64,000 nucleotides of DNA from Bacteroidales bacterium (GTDB lineage: Bacteria; Bacteroidota; Bacteroidia; Bacteroidales; UBA932). The notes under the pieces were generated by a model. The model was given only the letters and a program-made list of their open reading frames with translations, had not been told where the DNA came from and made no database searches. The DNA lies in the NCBI GenBank assembly GCA_017557535.1, contig JAFYYM010000070.1, positions 1 through 64,000 on the forward strand, in the 5' to 3' direction. Positions within the stretch are counted from its first letter, which is position 1. Each line of letters starts with the position of its first letter. Positions 54,079-63,792 of the stretch are shown here, piece after piece. Position numbers and translations under genes: made by a program.

Positions 54079-55050
54079 ATGTACATCGAACACAGAATGG
54101 AATTATTCGCATGCAAGGCCTCCAGGGACTTCGCATGCAAGGTTGTCGAAAGCTTGAACAAAATCGGTGAGCGCTATGGCGAGAAATACCACCTGGGCGA
54201 CTCCGAGGTGACTCATTTCAGCGACGGCGAGTTCGTGCCTTCTTTCACCGACAGTGTCAGGGGCGCGACCGTTTTTGTGGTCCAGTCCACATTCCCTCCC
54301 ACAGACAACCTTATGGAGCTCCTTCTGACTATCGATGCCGCCAAGCGCGCCTCAGCCGATAAAGTGATAGCCGTCATGCCCTATTTCGGATGGGCCCGCC
54401 AGGACCGCAAGGACAAGCCGAGGGTCTCCATCGGAGCCAAGCTCGTGGCGAACCTCCTCACTGCCGCCGGAGTGGACAGGATAATGACCTGTGACCTCCA
54501 TGCCGACCAGATCCAGGGCTTCTTCGACCTTCCCGTCGACCACATCTACGCCAGCAAGGTGTTCATTCCCTACCTGAAATCGCTGAACATCGAGAACCTG
54601 GCTATAGCCGCTCCTGATATGGGTGGCGCCAAAAGAGCCAACGCCTATGCCAAGGAGCTGGCTTGTCCGGTCATAATCTGCCACAAGACACGTGAGAGAG
54701 CGAATGTCGTGGGGTCCATGACAGCCATCGGTGAGGTTGAGGGAAAGAATATCGTCATCGTGGATGACATGATCGACACCGCGGGCACACTGACCAAGGC
54801 CGCCGACTTGCTGATGGAGAAAGGAGCCGCCAGCGTTCGCGCCTGCGCCACTCACCCCGTCTTGTCCGGCCCGGCTTACGACAGAATCAACGCGTCATCC
54901 CTCAAGGAAGTATATGTCACTGACACGATTCCTCTAAGGGGCGATGCGGACAAATCAAAGATCAAGGTTGTCTCGATGACATCGACTTTCGCCTCGATCA
55001 TCCATAAAGTGTATAATTACGAGCCGATAAGCACCGAATTCATCTTCTGA
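54079..55050 (+). CDS. prs: Ribose-phosphate pyrophosphokinase (PRPP synthetase)
   Basis: 323 residues. It makes PRPP from ribose 5-phosphate and ATP. The N-terminus is ELFACKASRDFACKV, with FSDGEFVPSF and FVVQSTFPPTDNLMELLL. Then come PYFGWARQDRKDKPR, the ATP-site flap DLHADQIQGFFDLPVDH, and the PRPP loop VDDMIDTAGT. The length is normal. An alternative start at 54100 (MELFACKA) fits family starts better, but the upstream ATG is retained. It lies 11 bases after engB. Confidence 0.95.
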   Translation: MYIEHRMELFACKASRDFACKVVESLNKIGERYGEKYHLGDSEVTHFSDGEFVPSFTDSVRGATVFVVQSTFPPTDNLMELLLTIDAAKRASADKVIAVMPYFGWARQDRKDKPRVSIGAKLVANLLTAAGVDRIMTCDLHADQIQGFFDLPVDHIYASKVFIPYLKSLNIENLAIAAPDMGGAKRANAYAKELACPVIICHKTRERANVVGSMTAIGEVEGKNIVIVDDMIDTAGTLTKAADLLMEKGAASVRACATHPVLSGPAYDRINASSLKEVYVTDTIPLRGDADKSKIKVVSMTSTFASIIHKVYNYEPISTEFIF

Positions 55051-55052
55051 TA

Positions 55053-55277
55053 ATGCGCACCCTTCTCGCAGCCATACTTATTCTCGCAATCGCCATCGCT
55101 TTGATGTGCGTGGGGATCATCGTGAAAGGACGATTCCCCGAGACCGAGGTAAGCAAGAATGAGAACATGCGCAAGCTTGGCATCAAATGTATGCATGAGC
55201 AAGAGAAGGAGCTGCAAAGGTCCTGTACCGGCGTCCGGACTGAAGCCTGCGAAGGCTGCGGATTTTACAAAAACTGA
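55053..55277 (+). CDS. Small one-span membrane protein with Cys-rich tail
   Basis: 74 residues. A membrane helix at about 4-24 ([21 protein letters not shown]) is followed by a short charged segment and a tail with four Cys ([14 protein letters not shown], then ACEGCG) that could bind a metal. Such small proteins at this site are common in Bacteroidales but have no known role. It lies between prs (2 bases) and der (5 bases), so it belongs to the operon. Confidence 0.7.
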   Translation: MRTLLAAILILAIAIALMCVGIIVKGRFPETEVSKNENMRKLGIKCMHEQEKELQRSCTGVRTEACEGCGFYKN

Positions 55278-55282
55278 TCATT

Positions 55283-56590
55283 ATGAGCTTGGTAGCGATA
55301 GTGGGACGGCCGAATGTCGGCAAATCAACCCTGTTCAACCGCCTCGTGGGGACACGCCAGGCGATTGTAGATGAGACCGCCGGTGTGACAAGGGACCGTC
55401 ACTACGGCAAATGCGAGTGGAACGGAAAGGAATTCTCCGTGGTTGACACCGGAGGATGGACGAGCAATTCAGACGATGTGTTTGAGGAGGCTATCCGCAA
55501 GCAGGTCGTGATTGCGATCGAAGAAGCTGATGTGATCCTATTCATGGTGGAAGCCTCGAACGGCATCACGGATTACGACTCCCAGATCGCCGACTTGCTC
55601 CGCAAAAGCGGGAAACCCGTTGTGCTTTGCGTCAACAAAGTCGATAATGTCGACAAGGTGTATGACACCTACCAGTTCTATGGACTGGGACTTGGTGAGA
55701 TCTGGAGCATCTCAGCGGCGAATGGCAGCGGCACCGGGGATCTACTGGATGAGATCATGCGTGTTTTGCCAGAAGACACCACAGCTGAAGACGATTTCCC
55801 CAATCTTCCCCATATCGCCATCGTCGGCAAACCAAATGTCGGCAAATCCTCTTTAACGAACGCCCTGCTCGGAGAGGAAAGGAATATCGTGACACCTGTC
55901 GCCGGTACCACAAGGGACTCCATCTCAAGCCATTACAACAAGTTCGGGCATGAGTTCATCCTTGTTGACACGGCCGGGATGAGAAGGAAGACAAAGGTTA
56001 ACGAGGACCTCGAGTTCTATTCTGTCATGAGGGCGATCAGATCGATTGAACGGGCTGATGTCTGTATTCTGATGATCGATGCCAATGCCGGGCTCGAGGC
56101 CCAGGACATGAGCATATTCAACCTCATTATCCGCAACCGGAAAGGTTGCGTGCTGGTCGTGAACAAATGGGACACTGTCACTAAGGACAGCAACACGATG
56201 AGGGACTACGACAGGGCTCTGCGCGTGCGACTCGCCCCATTTGACGACATTCCGATCATTTTCACCTCGGTCATCAACAAGCAAAGGATAATGGATGTTC
56301 TCGACGCCGCCGCACATGTCTACGAGAACTACTCCCGCAGGGTTCCCACGGCGAGGCTCAACGAGGCCATGCTGCCTGAGATTGAGAACTACCCTCCTCC
56401 CGCATGGAAGGGTAAATATGTGAAAATCAAGTATGTCACGCAGTTGCCCACACGATTCCCGGCATTTGCGTTCTTCTGCAATCTGCCTCAGTATGTGAAG
56501 GCACCTTACAAGAGGTTCCTGGAGAACAAACTTAGAGATCATTTCGATCTCCTGGGTTGCCCCGTGACCATATTCATTAGATCCAAGTAG
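55283..56590 (+). CDS. der: Ribosome-associated GTPase Der (EngA)
   Basis: 435 residues with two tandem GTPase domains and a C-terminal KH-like domain. G1 motifs are GRPNVGKST (residue 8) and GKPNVGKSS (about 180); the G3 motifs are DTGGW and DTAGM; the G4 motifs are NKVD and NKWD. Der is essential for 50S subunit assembly. The KH-like end has [18 protein letters not shown]. It shares its operon with another assembly GTPase, engB. Confidence 0.96.
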   Translation: MSLVAIVGRPNVGKSTLFNRLVGTRQAIVDETAGVTRDRHYGKCEWNGKEFSVVDTGGWTSNSDDVFEEAIRKQVVIAIEEADVILFMVEASNGITDYDSQIADLLRKSGKPVVLCVNKVDNVDKVYDTYQFYGLGLGEIWSISAANGSGTGDLLDEIMRVLPEDTTAEDDFPNLPHIAIVGKPNVGKSSLTNALLGEERNIVTPVAGTTRDSISSHYNKFGHEFILVDTAGMRRKTKVNEDLEFYSVMRAIRSIERADVCILMIDANAGLEAQDMSIFNLIIRNRKGCVLVVNKWDTVTKDSNTMRDYDRALRVRLAPFDDIPIIFTSVINKQRIMDVLDAAAHVYENYSRRVPTARLNEAMLPEIENYPPPAWKGKYVKIKYVTQLPTRFPAFAFFCNLPQYVKAPYKRFLENKLRDHFDLLGCPVTIFIRSK

Positions 56591-56592
56591 AG

Positions 56593-57351
56593 ATGAACTG
56601 GATAGTCAAAAACCTTATAAAGGCCGCGGTGTTCTTCATCGCGCTTGTAATCGGCGCTCAGATAGTCCTGAAAGTGGTGACTCACCACGGCCAGACAATA
56701 GAAGTTCCGGATCTCACCAGCATGAGTGTCGAGGAAGCTCACAGGGTAGCTTCCAAGAGCAGCTTGAGAACAGAGGTTATCGACTCCATCTTTGTCCGCA
56801 GGATGGAGAAAGGAGCCGTTTACAGCCAGAACCCAAAGGCTGGTACCCATGTGAAAAAAGGCCGCAGGGTAATGCTCACCATCAATGCGAAACATGCGAA
56901 AAAAGTCGGCATGCCTAACCTCGTCGGTTATTCAATGAGGCAGGCCAAAGCCGAACTAAACTCACGTGGTCTCGCTCTCGGGAAGCTTATCTATGTCAAT
57001 GACATAGCCACCAATAACGTCCTTCGTCAAATCTACCGGAACAGGGAGATCAGACCCGGGGTGCAAATCGAGTCCGGATCCGAAATCGACCTTCAGGTGG
57101 GCTTGAATCCCTCAGACAACATGACATACGTCCCTAATGTCAAGGGGATGAAGTACCTCAGGGCAGTGGATGCCGTCCATGACAATTCTCTTAATATAGG
57201 CAGAATCTTTTTCGACAAAACTGTCAAGAACTATTCGGACTCCCTAAACGCGACCGTGTACAAACAAACGCCGGCCGCGTCCAAGAGTCCCCTCCTGATG
57301 GGCTCCGACGTGACCCTTCACCTCTCTCTGGACATAAAGGAAAACTACTAG
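56593..57351 (+). CDS. Membrane-anchored protein with three PASTA domains
   Basis: 252 residues. An N-terminal membrane anchor (about 9-29) is followed by three PASTA repeats at about 35-100, 102-170 and 175-250, each starting with a P-[DN]-[LV] pattern (VPDLTSM, MPNLVGY, VPNVKGM). PASTA domains bind peptidoglycan or beta-lactams in kinases and PBPs. Here there is no kinase domain, as in other Bacteroidetes proteins of this type. It sits 2 bases after der, with the pseudouridine synthase 3 bases later. A role in wall sensing is inferred. Confidence 0.9.
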   Translation: MNWIVKNLIKAAVFFIALVIGAQIVLKVVTHHGQTIEVPDLTSMSVEEAHRVASKSSLRTEVIDSIFVRRMEKGAVYSQNPKAGTHVKKGRRVMLTINAKHAKKVGMPNLVGYSMRQAKAELNSRGLALGKLIYVNDIATNNVLRQIYRNREIRPGVQIESGSEIDLQVGLNPSDNMTYVPNVKGMKYLRAVDAVHDNSLNIGRIFFDKTVKNYSDSLNATVYKQTPAASKSPLLMGSDVTLHLSLDIKENY

Positions 57352-57354
57352 ATT

Positions 57355-58437
57355 GTGGACAAGGAAAGGCTTTACTCTGAGCCTGACGAGGCCACTGAGG
57401 ACGACGAGCAGGGAATGTTCGAACATTTCCGGCTGAACGTCGACCCTGGCCAGACGCCTATGCGGGTGGACAAGTTCATGGCCACCCACCTCGAGGACAC
57501 ATCCCGGCACAGGATCCAATGCGCCATCAAGGAAGGCTATGTGAGGGTCGGAGAGAAAATCGCCAAAGCTAATCTGATAGTACGGCCTGGTGACATCATC
57601 CGGTTCATGATGCCGTATCGGCGCCGCGGGACAGAGATTATTCCGCAAGACATACCTCTCGACATCGTATATGAGGATGACGACCTTCTTGTCGTGAATA
57701 AGCCGGCCGGTATGGTTGTCCATCCCGGACACGGTAATTATGATGGGACCCTTGTCAACGCTTTGGCTTTCCATCTAGGGATAGACCCCGCTTCCGCAAA
57801 AGAGGACGATGACGAACGGATGGGCATCCTGGTCCACAGGATTGACAAGGACACCTCCGGCCTTCTAGTCGTGGCGAAGAACGATGAGACACAGATGGAT
57901 CTCGCGAGACAGTTTTTCGAGCACAGCATAGAAAGGCTATATGTCGCTGTGGTTTGGGGAAACATCAAGGAGGATGAGGGGACAATTGACGGCGCTATCG
58001 GAAGGGACCCGAACGACAGGCTCAGGTTCAAAGTGTATCCGGAAGATGATGAAAGGGCTAAACACGCCGTCACACATTACAAGGTTCTTGAGCGTTTCGG
58101 ATATGTGACAGTGGTCCAGTGCCGCCTGGAAACCGGCAGGACCCACCAGATCAGGGTACACATGAGCCACATAGGTCATCCGCTTTTCAATGACGCGAGA
58201 TATGGGGGGTCCGACATACGAAAGGGAACCATCTACGCGAAATACCGTCAGTTTATCGAGAATTGTTTCAAGCTGTGCCCCCGACAGGCACTTCATGCCA
58301 AGACACTTGGCTTTGTCCACCCGAAGACAAAGGCGATTATAAGATTCGACTCCAATATCCCGGAGGACATGGAGTCGATGATCGCCAAATGGCGTAAATA
58401 CGTATCTTCTACATCGGAGGACGACCGCCACCCATAG
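57355..58437 (+). CDS. RluA-family 23S rRNA pseudouridine synthase (RluD-like)
   Basis: 360 residues. An S4 RNA-binding domain (about 35-90, MRVDKFMATHLEDTSRHRIQ) precedes the catalytic domain with HRIDKDTSGLLVVAKN holding the catalytic Asp, and GRTHQIRVHMSHIGHPLFND. The size fits RluC/RluD types. The start shown is GTG at 57355; ATG 57415 (MFEHFRL) is an alternative that would begin just before the S4 domain. It is the last gene of the operon, and its end overlaps the converging barrel gene by 29 bases. Confidence 0.93.
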   Translation: MDKERLYSEPDEATEDDEQGMFEHFRLNVDPGQTPMRVDKFMATHLEDTSRHRIQCAIKEGYVRVGEKIAKANLIVRPGDIIRFMMPYRRRGTEIIPQDIPLDIVYEDDDLLVVNKPAGMVVHPGHGNYDGTLVNALAFHLGIDPASAKEDDDERMGILVHRIDKDTSGLLVVAKNDETQMDLARQFFEHSIERLYVAVVWGNIKEDEGTIDGAIGRDPNDRLRFKVYPEDDERAKHAVTHYKVLERFGYVTVVQCRLETGRTHQIRVHMSHIGHPLFNDARYGGSDIRKGTIYAKYRQFIENCFKLCPRQALHAKTLGFVHPKTKAIIRFDSNIPEDMESMIAKWRKYVSSTSEDDRHP

Positions 58438-61400
58438 GCGGGCCGCCGAAACCACCGCCACGTCCGCCGGGACCACCAGGACCACCGGGACCACCAGGGC
58501 CCATTCTCATTCCACCACCTCCCCTACGGTTGTTGCCGAAGGAACCGAAACGGTAGGTTAGAGCCAAGATGACATATCTTCCAAGGGTGTTAGTCCAACT
58601 CTCCGTCATCATATTGTTGGAGTTGCTGATACTGATGCTTCTGGCTTGGTCGAGCAGATCGTATGCCCTGAGGGCCATAGTCACGCGATTCTTGAACAGA
58701 AGCTTCTGGATATCCAGATTGATACGCAGCGTAGGCTCGATATCAGAGGTGTAATTGATGTACCAATTGTAGGAAGCATCGCTCTTGAGGGTGAGACCTC
58801 CAGGCAGGGTCCAGTTGATTGAACCGTCCACGCTGGGAGACCAGGTCTCGGTATTCTTGCTTCCACCAACCGGAGCGGCACTCTTGTTAATCGAATAGGT
58901 GACGTGGTTGTATCTCGCTCCACCACCGAGCATTATCTCAAGATTGTCACTGCGGTAAGTGAACCTGAATCTCTGGAAATATGAGAAATTCCTCGTGACA
59001 TTCTCCTTGAATATCGAGCTATTGGCAGGATCAGGATAATCCGCCAGGAATTCCTTATACTTTGTGAAGGCCCCATTCTCATCACGATACTTGCTCATGT
59101 CCAGTTTTGAGCCCGCATCCATATAGGAGGTTGACTGTGAGTAATTAATATTGCTCATAGTGAACACAGAGAAGTTGGACTTGGCGATGGGAGAGTTAAA
59201 GAACAACCTGGCTCCCCCATTGTAAGAGTTAGGACCGTTGTAAGGAATGGAATACTGCACGTTCTTGTCATCGTACATCAAGGCGGAGACAATAGGATGT
59301 TGTACAAAACCACCATTGAGATTGACGTTGAAGCTCGTGAAAGTCTTCCTGTTGGTCATCCTGAACTCAGCGTTCATGTTGTGATTGAAGTAAGGGATCA
59401 AGCCGGGATTACCGGTCGAGACCTGCATCGGATTGGAATTATCCGGAACTCGCATCAACTGGGAAGTGGAAGGCTGGGAGGAACGGCCACGGTAGAATAT
59501 ACGCACATTACTTGTCTCCCCAAGGTCATACCAGAACATGGCGGATGGAGCGACATTGATGACTGTCGTGTCGTAGACTTCCTTATTGGTCTCGTTGTGG
59601 GTCTTGGTCGGCATAAGGGAGAAGCCTACCTGGGCATGCACCTTGTCCTTCTGGTACTGGAGATCCAATCCCGCGCTCTGGTTGTTATACTTGTTCAGGA
59701 TATTGCTGGAATAAGTCTCATTCCTCGACTCACCGTTCGGATCATAAACCAAGGTATTTTTGCCCATCGCGTTGGAACCGCTGTCAAAGGCATCCTTCGT
59801 GGACTTGTTCTTACTCCATGAATAGCTGTAATTGGCCGAGGCATAGAAACCACCTCCGAGGGGCTCAGTATAGACCAGCCTTCCTGAAAGGGAAGAACTG
59901 TTGGATAACTGGTCTATCCTCTGGTTCACAATGTCATCGGTCTCCCCCTTATCGCTCTTGTTTGAGTTGAGTGACTGGTTCAAGCCATTCATTTGGTTGT
60001 GGCTGAAGTTGTAGTTACCCATGAAGGAGAGGGTACGTCCCGGCATACCGAGTTTCTGGCGGAATAGCATGAAACCGTTTGTCTGCCAGTTACGGTTATC
60101 CCCTGTATTATTTGAGAATCCAGTGTTGGAGGAAGTGACATGGTTGTTTAGATCGTACCTCTCTTTTGAGAAATCAGAGTACTGGATGTAGCTCCCGGTT
60201 CCGAAATTGACCTGAGGCTGGAAGAGGATTGACGTGTTCTCGGAGAACTTATGGTCGAGACGCATTCCGAACCTGTTTCCGTATGTTACCCTGTTGTTGA
60301 TTCCCGGGGAATCCACACCATTCAGGGATATCATATATCCATCGTCAAGGGTTTGGGTCTGGGTACTTCTCTGGAGGACATCACGCTTGGACTGGTTGTA
60401 AACATAGTTTCCGCCCAAGTTCATATTGTCGTCAAAAAGATCCCATGCTCCATTGAGACCGGCCATAAAGGTTCGGTTGATGCCGTTTCCGCCACCAAAG
60501 CCGCCGCCTCCGCCGCCGCCAAAGCCGCCTCCGCCTCCGCCGCCAAAGCCGCCGCCTCCACCGAAGCCGCCGCCACCGCCGCCCATCATACCTCCCATCA
60601 TATTGCCAGAGATATCATTGAAACCGCGGTTATTGGTATTGTTGCCGTTGAGAATGAAGCTTACATTGCTCTTCTGGGTAAACCTTCCCACGAAGGCACC
60701 GGCCTGATAACGGAAATCGTCATCCACAGCGAGGGAACTGGTGGTCTTGGGGAAATCTTTTCCACCACCTGCGGAGAAATTACCCAGAAGGCCGTTCATC
60801 ATGCCTTTCTTGACAGTGAGATCGATGACCTGTTCCTCGTTTCCATCCTCAATACCGGTGAACTCAGCCTGTTCCGACTTTTTCCTCACCACTTTGATTT
60901 TCTCAACTATCTTGGCAGGAAGGTTCTGAGTGGCGAGTTGGGGATCATCGAGGAAGAATGTCTTACCACCGATGGTGATCTTTGAGATAGTCTCGCCGTT
61001 AGCTGTAACTGAACCGTCGTCACCAACCTCGATGCCTGGAAGTTTCTTAAGGAGGTCAACGAGCATATCGTTCTCTGTCGTCTTGAATGACGAGGCATTA
61101 TACTCGACCGTATCCTTCTTTATTATAATAGGGTTACCTGTGGCGGATACACTTGCCGCGTCCAGGACCTGTTTGTCTTCCTCCATCTGGATCGCTCCGA
61201 GATCCAGATCGCCTTTGATCTCTATATCCTTGACATATTCCTTATAACCAAGGAGCTCGGCCTTGAAGACATACTTGCCGTGAGCGACTTTCTCGATGAC
61301 GACCTTACCGTCAGCGGCGCTCAAGGCATATTTATATGGCTTGTTGGAATTCGGTTTGGAGATGGAGACAGTCGCGAAAGCTATGGGATCTCCATTTTTA

Positions 61401-61501
61401 TCCTCGAGGACTCCCTTGAGGGTTGAAAGGCTCTGTTCAGCTGCCATCGCCGCAACCGATATCACACCGGCCAGGATGGCGATAAATCTCTTGAAGTTCA
61501 T
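58409..61501 (-). CDS. TonB-linked outer-membrane beta-barrel protein with Gly-rich inserts
   Basis: 1030 residues. A signal peptide (cleaved near AMAAEQ) is followed by a carboxypeptidase-regulatory-like domain (LKGVLEDKNGDPIAFATVSI), a plug-like region with MLVDLLKKLPGIEV, and a long beta barrel rich in aromatic/Asn repeats. Two low-complexity parts stand out: a Gly run with interspersed Phe at about residues 300-340, and a Gly/Pro/Met-rich tail of about 45 residues after the last barrel strand (RFGSF). It is likely an outer-membrane receptor or channel; the ligand is unknown. It lies downstream of ruvC on the same strand with an 82-base gap. Confidence 0.88.
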   Translation of the reverse strand: MNFKRFIAILAGVISVAAMAAEQSLSTLKGVLEDKNGDPIAFATVSISKPNSNKPYKYALSAADGKVVIEKVAHGKYVFKAELLGYKEYVKDIEIKGDLDLGAIQMEEDKQVLDAASVSATGNPIIIKKDTVEYNASSFKTTENDMLVDLLKKLPGIEVGDDGSVTANGETISKITIGGKTFFLDDPQLATQNLPAKIVEKIKVVRKKSEQAEFTGIEDGNEEQVIDLTVKKGMMNGLLGNFSAGGGKDFPKTTSSLAVDDDFRYQAGAFVGRFTQKSNVSFILNGNNTNNRGFNDISGNMMGGMMGGGGGGFGGGGGFGGGGGGGFGGGGGGGFGGGNGINRTFMAGLNGAWDLFDDNMNLGGNYVYNQSKRDVLQRSTQTQTLDDGYMISLNGVDSPGINNRVTYGNRFGMRLDHKFSENTSILFQPQVNFGTGSYIQYSDFSKERYDLNNHVTSSNTGFSNNTGDNRNWQTNGFMLFRQKLGMPGRTLSFMGNYNFSHNQMNGLNQSLNSNKSDKGETDDIVNQRIDQLSNSSSLSGRLVYTEPLGGGFYASANYSYSWSKNKSTKDAFDSGSNAMGKNTLVYDPNGESRNETYSSNILNKYNNQSAGLDLQYQKDKVHAQVGFSLMPTKTHNETNKEVYDTTVINVAPSAMFWYDLGETSNVRIFYRGRSSQPSTSQLMRVPDNSNPMQVSTGNPGLIPYFNHNMNAEFRMTNRKTFTSFNVNLNGGFVQHPIVSALMYDDKNVQYSIPYNGPNSYNGGARLFFNSPIAKSNFSVFTMSNINYSQSTSYMDAGSKLDMSKYRDENGAFTKYKEFLADYPDPANSSIFKENVTRNFSYFQRFRFTYRSDNLEIMLGGGARYNHVTYSINKSAAPVGGSKNTETWSPSVDGSINWTLPGGLTLKSDASYNWYINYTSDIEPTLRINLDIQKLLFKNRVTMALRAYDLLDQARSISISNSNNMMTESWTNTLGRYVILALTYRFGSFGNNRRGGGGMRMGPGGPGGPGGPGGRGGGFGGPPMGGGRPPM

Positions 61502-61583
61502 AAAAATACTAATTCAAACACCTGTTTGACATGAAAACCGCCCTATGGTTTAATCCAGGACACGGAAAAAAAGAAAACAGAAT

Positions 61584-62138
61584 TCATTTCAGCCGGTCAG
61601 GATTAGCTTGGATGAATCGCTCCCAACTGGAAAACGACTTTGCCTTGGCGAGCGGACTGGAAGTGGCGTAATAATGACAAAGCGCTATCGCCAGGGCATC
61701 GGTGGCATCCAGATACTCCGCCTTCAGCTCGACTCCGAGGGTCTTGCGGATCATCAGGTCCACCTGTTCCTTGGAGGCGGCCCCATTTCCGGTGATCGCC
61801 TGCTTTGCCTCTCTTGGGGCGTATTCATGGACAATAGTTATGCCCTGTTCCATCGCCGCTATCATGGCCGCACCTTGCGCCCTCCCGAGTTTCATTATCA
61901 CCTGGGCATTCTTCCCATAGAAGGGAGACTCCAGAGCCATTTCCGTTCCGTGATACGTCTTGCAGACCTCGCTCACCGTGTCATATATCTGACGTAGTTT
62001 GACATAAGGGTCCTTCTCCTTACGCAAGTCCAGGACTCCCATATCAACGAAAACAGGTTTCTTGTCCACGACATCAATCACCCCGAAACCAAGCAAGTTG
62101 GTTCCGGGGTCGATGCCGATTATGGTTCTTTTCTCCAT
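61584..62138 (-). CDS. ruvC: Holliday junction resolvase RuvC
   Basis: 184 residues. It cuts four-way DNA junctions in recombination repair. It begins TIIGIDPGTNLLGFGVID with the first catalytic Asp, and contains MALESPFYGKNAQVIMKLG with the catalytic Glu and DATDALAIALCH with the C-terminal acidic pair. The length is normal. It follows serS by 15 bases. Confidence 0.96.
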   Translation of the reverse strand: MEKRTIIGIDPGTNLLGFGVIDVVDKKPVFVDMGVLDLRKEKDPYVKLRQIYDTVSEVCKTYHGTEMALESPFYGKNAQVIMKLGRAQGAAMIAAMEQGITIVHEYAPREAKQAITGNGAASKEQVDLMIRKTLGVELKAEYLDATDALAIALCHYYATSSPLAKAKSFSSWERFIQANPDRLK

Positions 62139-62153
62139 CTGGGCGAGGAAAGA

Positions 62154-63425
62154 CTAGCAGATCTTGTCGAAGCCAGTGTAGGGACGAAGGACTTCAGGGA
62201 TATTAATCCCATCCTCAGTCTCATTGTCCTCAAGCAAGGCGGCCACAACCCTCGGAAGGGCGAGAGAGCTGCCGTTGAGAGTATGGCAGAGCTGGATCTT
62301 ACCTTCATCGTCACGATAACGGAGATGGAGCCTGTTGGCCTGATAAGTCTCGAAGTTGGACACGGAGGAAATCTCAAGCCAACGTCCCTGGGCGGCTGAC
62401 CAAAGCTCGAAATCGTAGGTGATAGCCGAGGTGAAGCTCATGTCTCCGCCACAAAGGCGAAGGATCCTGTACTTGAGCCCAAGGCTGTTGACAAGCCTCT
62501 CCACATGAGCGACCATCTCGTCAAGGGCGGCATAAGAGTTCTCCGGTTTCTCAACACGGACTATCTCGACCTTGTCGAACTGATGCAGCCTGTTCAGCCC
62601 CCTGACATCCTTTCCATAAGAGCCGGCCTCACGGCGGAAGCAAGGAGTGTAAGCCGTGAGCTTCTGCGGAACCTGGTCATTCTCAAGAATAACATCCCTG
62701 AAAATATTGGTCACGGGAACCTCCGCGGTGGGGACAAGGTAGAAGTCATCCAACCCGACATAATACATCTGAGCCTCCTTGTCCGGAAGCTGACCTGTAC
62801 CGAAACCAGAGGCGGCGTTGACAACCACGGGAGGCTCAACTTCCTTGTAGCCAGCGGCTGTATTGAAATCAAGGAAATAATTGATAAGCGCCCTCTGGAG
62901 TTTCGCTCCCTTGCCTTTATAAACGGGGAAACCGGCTCCGGTGATCTTCACTCCGAGATCGAAATCTATGATGTCATATTTCTTGGCGAGATCCCAATGG
63001 GGAAGGGCGTTCTGGGGAAGATGGACCTCAGGGCCTCCCATTTTGACAACCTGGTTGTCCTCAGCACCTTTGCCGGGGACCACGAGGTCACAAGGGAGAT
63101 TCGGGAGAAGGACAATGGTCTCGTCCAACTCTTTGTTGTTAGCGTCAGCCTTGGCGAGAAGCTCCGATGACTTGTTCTTCAGGGCGGTCACTTCCCTTTT
63201 GACTTCCTCAGCCTCATCTCTCTTACCTTCTTTCATGAGACCTCCGATCTTGGCGGAGAGTTTCTTCTGCTCCGATAGAAGGGCGTCACTCTCAGTTTGG
63301 AATGCCCTTCTGTTGGAATCGAGCTCGAGGACTTTGCCCACGATTTCCCTGGCGTCGAAATTCTTGATCGCCAATTTAGCTATCACGCGCTCCGGATCGT
63401 CACGGAGCATTTTAAGTGTCAGCAT
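62154..63425 (-). CDS. serS: Seryl-tRNA synthetase
   Basis: 423 residues. Class II synthetase that charges tRNA-Ser. The N-terminal coiled coil of about 100 residues (LLSEQKKLSAKIGGLMKEGKRD) is followed by the catalytic core with TAEVPVTNIFRD, the motif 2 region TPCFRREAGSYGKDVRGLNRLHQFDKVE split across two strands, and motif 3 HTLNGSSLALPRVVAALLE. Length and order are normal. A terminator separates it from rpmA. Confidence 0.96.
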   Translation of the reverse strand: MLTLKMLRDDPERVIAKLAIKNFDAREIVGKVLELDSNRRAFQTESDALLSEQKKLSAKIGGLMKEGKRDEAEEVKREVTALKNKSSELLAKADANNKELDETIVLLPNLPCDLVVPGKGAEDNQVVKMGGPEVHLPQNALPHWDLAKKYDIIDFDLGVKITGAGFPVYKGKGAKLQRALINYFLDFNTAAGYKEVEPPVVVNAASGFGTGQLPDKEAQMYYVGLDDFYLVPTAEVPVTNIFRDVILENDQVPQKLTAYTPCFRREAGSYGKDVRGLNRLHQFDKVEIVRVEKPENSYAALDEMVAHVERLVNSLGLKYRILRLCGGDMSFTSAITYDFELWSAAQGRWLEISSVSNFETYQANRLHLRYRDDEGKIQLCHTLNGSSLALPRVVAALLEDNETEDGINIPEVLRPYTGFDKIC

Positions 63426-63450
63426 ATCTTGTGTGTTTAATATTCAAACA

Positions 63451-63495
63451 AAAAAGAGGACTCAGGCGAATACTCGAAGCCAGTCCTCTTTTTTT
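63451..63495 (-). terminator. Terminator after rplU-rpmA
   Basis: AAAAAAGAGGACT (63451-63463) and its perfect complement (63482-63494) are separated by 18 bases. T-rich ends on both strands give a bidirectional terminator, 18 bases past rpmA. Confidence 0.9.
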
Positions 63496-63512
63496 CTATC
63501 AATCCTCCGAGT

Positions 63513-63773
63513 CTAGTTCTCAAAAGGGATAACCGAGACGTAGGATTTGTCAGCCTTCTTCTTAGTGAACTTCACAGTCCCGTCAACGAGAGCGTAAAGA
63601 GTGTGGTCCTTGCCCATACCGACATTCTTGTCAGGGTTGTGGACAGTACCCCTCTGCCTCACGATGATGTTTCCGGCCTTCACGACCTCACCGCCGAATT
63701 TCTTGAGACCGAGCCTCTTGGACTGGGACTCACGGCCGTTCTTCGAACTTGATTGTCCTTTCTTGTGTGCCAT
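63513..63773 (-). CDS. rpmA: Ribosomal protein bL27
   Basis: 86 residues. Sits near the peptidyl-transferase centre of the 50S subunit. It starts [16 protein letters not shown] and has [10 protein letters not shown] and [12 protein letters not shown]. The start at 63773 replaces a much longer in-frame ORF reaching 63911, whose extra N-terminus is read through rplU in another frame. No processed N-terminal extension as in Firmicutes L27 is present. It lies 19 bases after rplU, and a terminator follows. Confidence 0.97.
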   Translation of the reverse strand: MAHKKGQSSSKNGRESQSKRLGLKKFGGEVVKAGNIIVRQRGTVHNPDKNVGMGKDHTLYALVDGTVKFTKKKADKSYVSVIPFEN

Positions 63774-63792
63774 AATCTGATGGATTTTGAAA

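Noticed and set aside
60480-60600. Repeats resembling a tandem or CRISPR array
   Set aside because: The repeats are in-frame Gly codons of the barrel protein, without spacers.
60426-60707. Proline-rich 93-residue ORF on the plus strand
   Set aside because: It is the complement of the Gly-rich repeat in the barrel gene; Pro codons mirror Gly codons.
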